Shown here: positions 7,151-12,434 of the stretch, in pieces | Layout: the number at the start of each line of letters is the position of its first letter | Position numbering within the stretch: the stretch's first letter is position 1 | Assembly (NCBI GenBank): GCA_902805495.1 | Contig: CADCTH010000633.1 | Location: 1-12,434, forward strand | DNA from: an uncultured Actinomycetospora sp. | GTDB lineage: Bacteria; Actinomycetota; Actinomycetes; Mycobacteriales; Pseudonocardiaceae | Reading direction: 5' to 3' | DNA: 12,434 bases | The notes under the pieces: model-generated | What the model saw: only the letters and a program-made list of their open reading frames with translations | Database searches by the model: none | Told to the model about the DNA's origin: nothing | Position numbers and translations under genes: made by a program

Positions 7151-8095
7151 TCAGCGAATGCCGATCTGGGCCTGCGGGTCGGGATTGTAGGCGTAGGTAC
7201 TGATCGACTGCGGGCTGCAGAGCTCGCCGCAGTTCATCGCCCCGAGCGCCTCGTTCGTGGTGTAGGGCTGGCCGGTCTGGGGGTTGATCTGCTGGCGCAG
7301 CCCCAGGAAGCGGTCGAAGAGGTCCGGCGGCACGGCGCGGACCTCGAAGTTCATCATCGAGTGGTAGGCGCCGCAGTACTCGGCGCAGCGGCCGACGAAC
7401 GCGCCGGTGCGCTCGATGCGGTCGATCACCCAGGTGTTCTTCTGCTCGTTCTCCGCGGGGAACGGGAAGACGTCGCGCTTGAACAGGAACTCCGGCACCC
7501 AGAAGGAGTGGATGACGTCCTTCGACTCCTGGGTGAAGCGGATGGGCCGGTCGGTGGGCAGCACGAGGATCGGCACGGAACTCGTGGTGCCGACGACGGA
7601 GGCCGGCAGGCCGTTGGGCGCGGGCGTCTGGGGGTAGGTGAACTCCCAGTTCCACTGGAACCCGGTGATGTTGATCTCGAGCTCGTTGCCCGTCGGGTTG
7701 CGGTCCACGACGTTCTGGACGACCACGGTGAAGTAGAAGAGCACGGCGACGATGACCAGCGGGATGACCGTCAGGACCAGCTCGAGCGGCAGGTTGTACT
7801 GGAACTGCCGCGGCAGGTCCGACGCGCCGGCCTTCTTGCGGTGGAACGCGACGGTCCAGGCGGTGGCGCCCCAGACCAGGACACCGACGACGAGCGCGGC
7901 GATCGCGGCCCCGGTCCACAGGGTGCGCATCTGCGCGGCCTCGGGCGTGACGCCGACGGGCCAGCCGAAGCGCAGCACCTCGTCGACCGAGCACCCGGAG
8001 GTGGTCACCGCGACCGCGACGGTGGCCGCGGCCAGGCCCAGGACCCGGCGCGCGCGTCCGGCGCGGGGCCGGGGCGGCGTCCCTTCTCGGCGCAC
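7151..8095 (-). CDS. ctaC: Cytochrome c oxidase subunit II, lipoprotein with CuA site
   Basis: CtaC receives electrons from QcrC at its binuclear CuA centre and passes them to subunit I. The 314-residue product has an Arg-rich N-terminus, a lipoprotein signal ending in TTSGC (lipidated Cys35), two membrane helices (about 58-80 and 102-125) and a cupredoxin domain outside the membrane. The CuA ligand set is complete: His196 in VIHSFWVPE, then CAEYCGAYHSMM giving Cys237, Glu239, Cys241, His245 and Met248. The C-terminal tail holds an unusual extra pair, Cys289 and Cys293, in MNCGELCS. GTG 8095 has an excellent GAGGAGGT binding site eight bases upstream. The gene is divergent from asnB, as in mycobacteria, and heads a ctaC-ctaF operon. 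Confidence 0.96.
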   Translation of the reverse strand: MRREGTPPRPRAGRARRVLGLAAATVAVAVTTSGCSVDEVLRFGWPVGVTPEAAQMRTLWTGAAIAALVVGVLVWGATAWTVAFHRKKAGASDLPRQFQYNLPLELVLTVIPLVIVAVLFYFTVVVQNVVDRNPTGNELEINITGFQWNWEFTYPQTPAPNGLPASVVGTTSSVPILVLPTDRPIRFTQESKDVIHSFWVPEFLFKRDVFPFPAENEQKNTWVIDRIERTGAFVGRCAEYCGAYHSMMNFEVRAVPPDLFDRFLGLRQQINPQTGQPYTTNEALGAMNCGELCSPQSISTYAYNPDPQAQIGIR

Positions 8096-8319
8096 TGCTG
8101 CTTACCTCCTCGCGAGGTGCCCGCGCTCCACCCGGCGTGAGCACGACCCGGACGGTGCGGCGGGCGGCCCGGTGATCCGGGCCCCGACGTCGCTGCGGAG
8201 ACTATCCGAGCGAGCCACTACGCGCTGTCGGAGGGGCGCGCGGGGCGGCACGGAACGCCACGCCGGGCTCGTCATACTGGGCACGACCCGTCCCCGGAAC
8301 CGGAGGTGTCAGCGGACGC
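8096..8319. promoter_or_regulatory. Divergent control region between ctaC and asnB
   Basis: The 224-bp region must hold promoters for both directions. On the minus strand TAGTCT (8204-8199) fits TANNNT; it would give ctaC a leader of roughly 95 bases that includes a perfect 7-bp hairpin (8166-8172 with 8177-8183, loop TGAT). On the plus strand CATACT (8274-8279) is a possible -10 for asnB, with no clear -35. GGAGGT at 8302-8307 lies 12 bases before the asnB GTG, a rather long spacing. These promoter calls are by eye and tentative. Confidence 0.4.
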
Positions 8320-10227
8320 GTGTGCGGCCTGATGGGATTGATCACGCCGGGTGGTGAGGGCGCCGCGCGCGCCGAGGCGGTGCGGGCGAGCCTGCACTGC
8401 ATGCGCCACCGCGGCCCGGACGAGTCCGGCGAGTGGCACGACGACGACGTGGTGCTGGGCTTCAACCGGCTCTCGATCATCGACGTGGAGGGTTCGCACC
8501 AGCCCCTGACCTACGCGAGCGACCGCTACCGCATCGTCTTCAACGGCGAGATCTACAACTACCTCGAGCTCCGCGAGGAGCTGAGCCGCGACCACGGCGT
8601 CCGCTTCGTCACCGAGGGCGACACCGAGGCCATCGTCGCCGCCTACGACGTCTGGGGCCGCGACGCGGTGCGCCGACTGCGGGGCATGTTCGCGTTCCTC
8701 ATCTGGGACACCCACGAGCGCGTGCTCTTCGGCGCCCGCGACCCGTTCGGCATCAAGCCGCTCTTCCTCGCCGCCGGGCCGCACGGCGTCGCGCTGGCGA
8801 GCGAGAAGAAGAGCCTGCTCGAGCTGGCGCAGGTGCTCGACGAGCCGACCACCGCGCCCGACCCCACCGCGCTGCAGCACTACCTGCAGCTGCAGTACGT
8901 CCCCGAGCCGCTGACCCTGCACCGCTCGATCCGGCGGGTGGAGTCCGGGACCAGCTTCACGGTCTCCCCCGGCGAGCCCGTGCAGAGCCAGCGGTACTTC
9001 CACCCCACGTTCGACGCCAAGCCGGTCGACGACGAGGCCCGCACGCACGCCGAGATCACCGAGGTGCTGCGCGACTCGGTGGCCAAGCACATGCGCGCCG
9101 ACGTCACGGTGGGCTCGTTCCTCTCCGGCGGCATCGACTCGACGGTCATCGCGGCCCTGGCCCGCGAGCACAACCCGGACCTCATCACCTTCACCACGGG
9201 CTTCGAGCGCGAGGGCTACTCCGAGGTCGACGTCGCCCGCGAGTCGGCCGAGGCGATCGGTGTGCGCCACGTCGTCCGCACCGTCGACGCCCAGGAGATG
9301 ATGGACGCGCTGCCGCTCATCGTCTGGTACCTCGACGACCCGGTGGCCGACCCGGCGCTGATCCCGCTGTGGTTCGTGGCCCGCGAGGCGCGCAAGCACG
9401 TCAAGGTGGTGCTCTCCGGCGAGGGCGCCGACGAGCTGTTCGGCGGCTACACCATCTACAAGGAGCCGCTGTCGCTCGCGCCGTTCGAGAAGCTGCCCGG
9501 CGCGCTGCGCAAGCTCGCCGGCGCGCTGTCGACCAAGCTCCCCGAGGGGATGCGGGGCCGCGACCTGCTCCGGCGCGGCGCGCTGCCACTCGAGCAGCGG
9601 TACTACGGCAACGCGCGGATCTTCCGCGACGACCAGCTCGGCGCCGTCCTGCGCGGCCACGACCCCGAGCTCTCCCACGTCGACGTCACCGCGCCGATCT
9701 ACGCCGACTCGGGCTCCTGGGACCCGGTGGCGCGCATGCAGCACGTCGACCTGTTCACGTGGCTGCGCGGCGACATCCTCGTCAAGGCCGACAAGATGAC
9801 GATGGCCAACTCGCTCGAGCTGCGCGTGCCGTTCCTCGACAAGGAGGTCTTCGAGGTCGCGTCGCACCTGCCCACCGAGCAGAAGGTGGCGCACGGGACG
9901 ACGAAGTACGCCCTGCGCCGCGCCATCGACGGCATCGTGCCCCCGCACGTCCTGAACCGCCGCAAGCTCGGGTTCCCGGTGCCGATCCGCTACTGGCTGG
10001 CGCACGACATGCTCGAGTGGGCCCGCGAGATCGTCCGCGACTCGCAGACCGACGCGATCCTCGACAAGGCGGCGGTGCTGCGCCTCATCGACGAGCACCG
10101 CACGGGCCCCGTCGACCACTCGCGCCGCATCTGGACCCTGCTCGTGTTCATGGTGTGGCACGGCATCTTCGTCGAGGGACGCATCCGCCCCGAGATCCCG
10201 GAGCCGAACTACCCCGTCTATGCGTGA
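8320..10227 (+). CDS. asnB: Glutamine-hydrolysing asparagine synthase family amidotransferase (AsnB/LtsA-like)
   Basis: The 635-residue product has the two domains of class B asparagine synthetases: an N-terminal glutaminase with the nucleophile Cys2 exposed after Met removal (MCGLMG), RHRGPDESG (29-37), FNGEIYNY (74-81) and EGDTE (99-103), and a C-terminal ATP-pyrophosphatase domain with the loop SGGIDS (269-274) and SGEGADELFGGY (366-377). Such enzymes transfer ammonia from glutamine to an AMP-activated carboxylate. The orthologue beside ctaC in corynebacteria and mycobacteria (LtsA, Rv2201) has been linked to amidation of meso-diaminopimelate in peptidoglycan rather than only to asparagine synthesis, so the substrate here is uncertain. 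The GTG start is fixed by the need for Cys at position 2. Full length, no defects seen. Confidence 0.92.
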   Translation: MCGLMGLITPGGEGAARAEAVRASLHCMRHRGPDESGEWHDDDVVLGFNRLSIIDVEGSHQPLTYASDRYRIVFNGEIYNYLELREELSRDHGVRFVTEGDTEAIVAAYDVWGRDAVRRLRGMFAFLIWDTHERVLFGARDPFGIKPLFLAAGPHGVALASEKKSLLELAQVLDEPTTAPDPTALQHYLQLQYVPEPLTLHRSIRRVESGTSFTVSPGEPVQSQRYFHPTFDAKPVDDEARTHAEITEVLRDSVAKHMRADVTVGSFLSGGIDSTVIAALAREHNPDLITFTTGFEREGYSEVDVARESAEAIGVRHVVRTVDAQEMMDALPLIVWYLDDPVADPALIPLWFVAREARKHVKVVLSGEGADELFGGYTIYKEPLSLAPFEKLPGALRKLAGALSTKLPEGMRGRDLLRRGALPLEQRYYGNARIFRDDQLGAVLRGHDPELSHVDVTAPIYADSGSWDPVARMQHVDLFTWLRGDILVKADKMTMANSLELRVPFLDKEVFEVASHLPTEQKVAHGTTKYALRRAIDGIVPPHVLNRRKLGFPVPIRYWLAHDMLEWAREIVRDSQTDAILDKAAVLRLIDEHRTGPVDHSRRIWTLLVFMVWHGIFVEGRIRPEIPEPNYPVYA

Positions 10228-10247
10228 ACGTGCCCGACGCCACCGCG

Positions 10248-10279
10248 CGGTCCCGGGGACCGGGCGTTTCACCTAGTGT
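10248..10279 (+). promoter_or_regulatory. Weak hairpin after asnB and candidate -10 for the PfkB gene
   Basis: In the 130-bp gap after asnB, CGGTCC (10248-10253) pairs with GGACCG (10257-10262), a 6-bp hairpin followed by GGCGTTTC that may be a weak terminator. TAGTGT at 10274-10279 matches TANNNT and could start a transcript for the downstream kinase with a leader of about 70 bases. Readthrough from asnB is equally possible. Confidence 0.35.
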
Positions 10280-10357
10280 CGATCGCCGGTCATGGGTCCG
10301 GCTCCGCTTCGCTGCGCGTCCCGGGCCCGTCGGACGTATCGCCACCGAGAGGCATCC

Positions 10358-11347
10358 ATGGACGTACTGGGGATCGGCAACGCCATCGTCGACGTGCTGT
10401 TCCGCACGGACGACGACACCATCCGTGCGCACGATCTGCCCAAGGGCGGCATGACACTCATCGACGAGACGCAGGCGGAGAAGCTCTACGCCGGGGCCGG
10501 TGACACCACCGAGCGCTCGGGCGGCAGCGTCGCCAACGCCATCGCGATCGCGGCCGCCCTCGGCGCCGACGCGGGCTACGTCGGCAAGGTCTCCGACGAC
10601 CGCCTCGGCACCTCCTTCACCGAGTCGATCCGCTCCCACGGCGTGGACTTCACGACGCCGGCGCTGTCGGGGAGCCCGGCCACCGCCCGCTGCCTGATCA
10701 TGGTCACGCCCGACGGCGAGCGGACGATGTCGACGTTCCTCGGGGCGTGCACCGCGCTCGGGCCCGACGACATCGAGCAGGACCAGGTCGCCGGCAGCCG
10801 GGTCAGCCTCATCGAGGGCTACCTCGCGGACACCGAGCACGCGCGCCGCACCATCGGCAAGGTCGTCGACGCGGCCGCCAAGAGCGAGGCGCGCGTCGGC
10901 CTGACGCTCTCGGACGCCGGGTGCGTCGATCGCCACCGCGAGTACTTCCGCGAGCTGACCCGCGAGAACGTCGAGGTCCTCATCGCCGACGAGGACGAGG
11001 TCGCGGCGCTGCTCGGCGACGACGCGATCACCTCGCTGCTGCGCGGCCACGGCGGCAACTGCGAGATCGTCGTCGTCACCCACGGCGCGAACGGCTCGAC
11101 GGTGTACGACGCCGACGGGACGGTCGAGGAGGTCGGCGTCCGCGAGGCCGACGAGCTCGTCGACACCACCGGCGCGGGCGACGCCTTCGCGGGCGGCTTC
11201 CTCTACGGCTGGACCCGCGGGCTGGACCACGCGACGTCCGGGCGCATCGGCGCCGTGGCCGCGTCGCACGTGGTCGCCCAGCTGGGCGCCCAGCCGCCGG
11301 AGGGCCTGCGGGACAAGGTCGCCGCCGAGGTCCCCGAGGTGCGCTGA
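10358..11347 (+). CDS. PfkB-family carbohydrate/nucleoside kinase, adenosine-kinase-like
   Basis: The 329-residue product is a ribokinase/PfkB-fold kinase that phosphorylates a sugar or nucleoside with ATP. Both family signatures are present: the glycine-rich GGSVANAIAIAAALG region (55-69) running to VGKVSDDRLG (75-84), and DTTGAGDAFAGGFL (269-282) with catalytic Asp275. The N-terminus DVLGIGNAIVDVL, the segment RTMSTFLGACTALGPDDIE (122-140) and GLTLSDAGCVDR (181-192) resemble the proteobacterial group usually annotated as adenosine kinase. Mycobacteria have another PfkB protein (adenosine kinase AdoK, Rv2202c) at this site, but on the opposite strand and with a different sequence. ATG 10358 is chosen because GAGAGG lies five bases upstream; earlier in-frame starts add residues unlike the family. 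Substrate adenosine is likely but not proven. Confidence 0.88.
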   Translation: MDVLGIGNAIVDVLFRTDDDTIRAHDLPKGGMTLIDETQAEKLYAGAGDTTERSGGSVANAIAIAAALGADAGYVGKVSDDRLGTSFTESIRSHGVDFTTPALSGSPATARCLIMVTPDGERTMSTFLGACTALGPDDIEQDQVAGSRVSLIEGYLADTEHARRTIGKVVDAAAKSEARVGLTLSDAGCVDRHREYFRELTRENVEVLIADEDEVAALLGDDAITSLLRGHGGNCEIVVVTHGANGSTVYDADGTVEEVGVREADELVDTTGAGDAFAGGFLYGWTRGLDHATSGRIGAVAASHVVAQLGAQPPEGLRDKVAAEVPEVR

Positions 11348-11354
11348 CGCGCAG

Positions 11355-11394
11355 GTGAGCACTTCTCGGTGCTCGGGCACCGAGAAGTGCTCAC
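11355..11394. repeat. Perfect 18-bp palindromic hairpin
   Basis: Arms 11355-11372 and 11377-11394 are fully complementary, with a TCGG tetraloop. The element starts seven bases after the PfkB-kinase stop and is markedly richer in A and T than its surroundings. It probably works as a terminator for the plus strand, but the perfect arms and different composition would also fit a dispersed palindromic (REP-like) element. Confidence 0.8.
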
Positions 11395-11410
11395 GTGCCG
11401 CAGGTACACG

Positions 11411-11445
11411 ACGGCCCCCGGACCTCGACGAGGTGCGGGGGCCGT
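11411..11445 (-). terminator. Bidirectional terminator between PfkB kinase and HesB genes
   Basis: ACGGCCCCCG (11411-11420) pairs with CGGGGGCCGT (11436-11445). After one mismatch the stem continues with five more pairs (11422-11426 with 11430-11434) and a 3-base loop. It lies 11 bp beyond the HesB stop on the minus strand, and a transcript from the left would also cross it. Confidence 0.8.
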
Positions 11446-11456
11446 GTGGTGTCAGC

Positions 11457-11828
11457 TCAGTTGAAGCTGTCGCCGCAGGCGCACGACCCGCCGGCGTTGG
11501 GGTTGTCGATGGTGAAGCCCTGCTTCTCGATGGTGTCGACGAAGTCGATCACCGCACCCTGCAGGTACGGCGCGCTCATGCGGTCGACCGAGACGGTGAG
11601 CCCGTTGAAGTCGACGGTGAGGTCGCCGTCCAGCGAGCGGTCGTCGAAGAAGAGCTGGTACTTGAGACCCGCACACCCACCCGGCTGGACGGCGATGCGC
11701 AGCGACATGTCGTTGCGGCCCTCCTGGTCGAGCAGGGCCTTCGCCTTGCCGGCGGCGGTGTCGGTCAGCTCGACGCCGTGCGGCTTGGCCTCGACCTCGG
11801 CCGGCGCGGTGGGGTTCTCGACGGTCAT
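11457..11828 (-). CDS. erpA: HesB/IscA-type iron-sulfur cluster insertion protein
   Basis: A-type carriers receive Fe-S clusters from scaffold proteins and hand them to target enzymes in the cytoplasm; the nearby Rieske protein shows that Fe-S proteins are in demand, but a direct link is not shown. The 123-residue product has the three conserved cysteines: Cys52 in VQPGGCAGLKY and Cys116/Cys118 in the C-terminal GSCACGDSF. The blocks DRMSAPYLQGAVIDFVDTIEKQGFTIDNPNA (82-112) are almost as in mycobacterial Rv2204c, including the FN terminus. ATG 11828 is chosen because AAGGGAGA lies just upstream; longer frames would add residues outside the family. Symbol erpA follows usual naming; SufA/IscA-like would be equally fair. 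Confidence 0.93.
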   Translation of the reverse strand: MTVENPTAPAEVEAKPHGVELTDTAAGKAKALLDQEGRNDMSLRIAVQPGGCAGLKYQLFFDDRSLDGDLTVDFNGLTVSVDRMSAPYLQGAVIDFVDTIEKQGFTIDNPNAGGSCACGDSFN

Positions 11829-11996
11829 GGTTCTCCCTTGAGCTCCCGGGACGGACGCTGTGCACACTCCGGTTCGGCACAACCCGGTCGCGGTGCCGTG
11901 TGTTCCCTCGGGACCGGACGTGCTGGCCCCGCGGCCGACCTCCATCGTCGCACACGCACGGCGATGGTTCCTGCGAGCGCGCTCACCCCGGCGTGA
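11829..11996 (-). promoter_or_regulatory. Spacer upstream of the HesB gene
   Basis: The 168-bp interval between the glycerate kinase stop and the HesB gene probably holds a HesB promoter, but I find no TANNNT element on the minus strand; in fact no TA step occurs there. Near the left part TGTGCACA (11859-11866) is an 8-bp palindrome. At the upstream edge CCCCG (11986-11990) can pair with CGGGG (12000-12004) around the glycerate kinase stop, a weak terminator at best. Confidence 0.3.
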
Positions 11997-12434
11997 TCAC
12001 GGGGGTCGCGCGCCCCACCGCCCGGCGACGCCCGCCGCGAGGTCGGCCAGCCGCGCCGCGAGCTCGGCCAGCGCCGCCTCGACGGAACCGGCGTCGGCGG
12101 CCACCGAGTAGGCGCCCTCGAGCCCGGCCTCCAGCGCCTCGCCCACGCCGAGGTCCACCTGACCGGCCAGCGCGATGCACGGCACGCCCCGCGCGTGGGC
12201 GCGCGCGGCCACCACGGAGACGAGCTTGCCGCGCAGCGACTGGTCGTCGAGGCGCCCCTCGCCGGTGACGACGAGGTCGGCGGCCGCGAGCGCCTCGTCG
12301 AGCCCCGCGACCTCTCGCACCAGCTCGCCGCCCCCGACCCGGCGCGCCCCGAGCGCCGCCAGCGCCGCGCCCACCTCGCCGGCCGCACCCGTCCCGGTCT
12401 GCTCGACGAGGTCGGGACGCCCGCTGGCGGCGGC
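11997..12434 (-). CDS. Glycerate kinase (GarK/GlxK family), N-terminal part beyond window
   Basis: Glycerate kinases of this family phosphorylate D-glycerate with ATP, feeding glyoxylate or glycerate into glycolysis. Only the C-terminal 145 residues are present; the usual length is about 360-380, so roughly 220 residues lie to the right. Seen: a Gly/Ala-rich TGTGAAGEVGAAL segment (visible residues 13-25), the hallmark DLVVTGEGRLDDQSLRGK (53-70) and GVPCIALAGQVD (83-94). The C-terminus is an Ala/Leu-rich helix ending in RWGARPP. The mycobacterial counterpart Rv2205c sits in the same place upstream of the HesB gene. The frame is open to the right edge, so no start can be given. Confidence 0.9.
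   Translation of the reverse strand, partial: AAASGRPDLVEQTGTGAAGEVGAALAALGARRVGGGELVREVAGLDEALAAADLVVTGEGRLDDQSLRGKLVSVVAARAHARGVPCIALAGQVDLGVGEALEAGLEGAYSVAADAGSVEAALAELAARLADLAAGVAGRWGARPP

Noticed and set aside
8272..10272. 666-codon minus-strand frame opposite asnB
   Set aside because: Shadow of asnB, which has complete catalytic motifs in both domains.
1..12434. CRISPR array, insertion sequence or prophage genes
   Set aside because: No regularly spaced repeats, transposase motifs or phage genes were seen in any part of the window.

Overview
The window is very high-GC DNA (G or C at nearly every third codon position, many GTG starts) from an actinobacterium. Gene content and order follow the Mycobacterium tuberculosis block trpD - ctaE - qcrCAB - ... 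- ctaF - ctaC - asnB - PfkB kinase - HesB - glycerate kinase (Rv2192c to Rv2205c). A relative such as a member of the Pseudonocardiales is likely; the genus is an inference from memory, not a search result.

Layout. Positions 1-1377, minus strand: trpD (3' end outside the window) preceded by a small receiver-like protein gene and perhaps a 13-codon leader, each linked to the next by a GTGA stop/start overlap. Positions 1378-1580: divergent control region. Positions 1581-5937, plus strand: ctaE-qcrC-qcrA-qcrB, with ATGA overlaps between qcrC/qcrA and qcrA/qcrB, closed by a 19-bp perfect terminator hairpin. Positions 5938-6711: a 774-bp gap with no convincing gene but several inverted repeats. 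Positions 6712-8095, minus strand: ctaC-ctaF, with a terminator downstream. Positions 8096-8319: second divergent control region. Plus strand: asnB/ltsA-like amidotransferase (8320-10227) and a PfkB-family adenosine-kinase-like gene (10358-11347). Two strong hairpins separate it from the convergent HesB/IscA-type gene (11457-11828, minus) and a glycerate kinase gene that runs off the right edge (11997-12434, minus).

How the genes work together. CtaC, CtaE and CtaF are subunits of the aa3-type cytochrome c oxidase; QcrC (dihaem cytochrome cc), QcrA (three-helix Rieske protein) and QcrB (cytochrome b) form the bc1 complex. In actinobacteria these assemble as a bc1-aa3 supercomplex in which QcrC replaces a soluble cytochrome c. 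The catalytic subunit CtaD is not in the window. The flanking genes serve tryptophan synthesis, amide transfer (asparagine or cell-wall diaminopimelate), nucleoside/sugar phosphorylation, Fe-S cluster delivery and glycerate metabolism.

Most of the window is a conserved housekeeping locus. I found no convincing new multi-gene system. The parts most worth a second look are the degenerate receiver coupled to trpD, the hairpin-rich gap at 5938-6711, the PfkB gene whose subfamily differs from the mycobacterial one at this place, and the 18-bp palindrome at 11355-11394.
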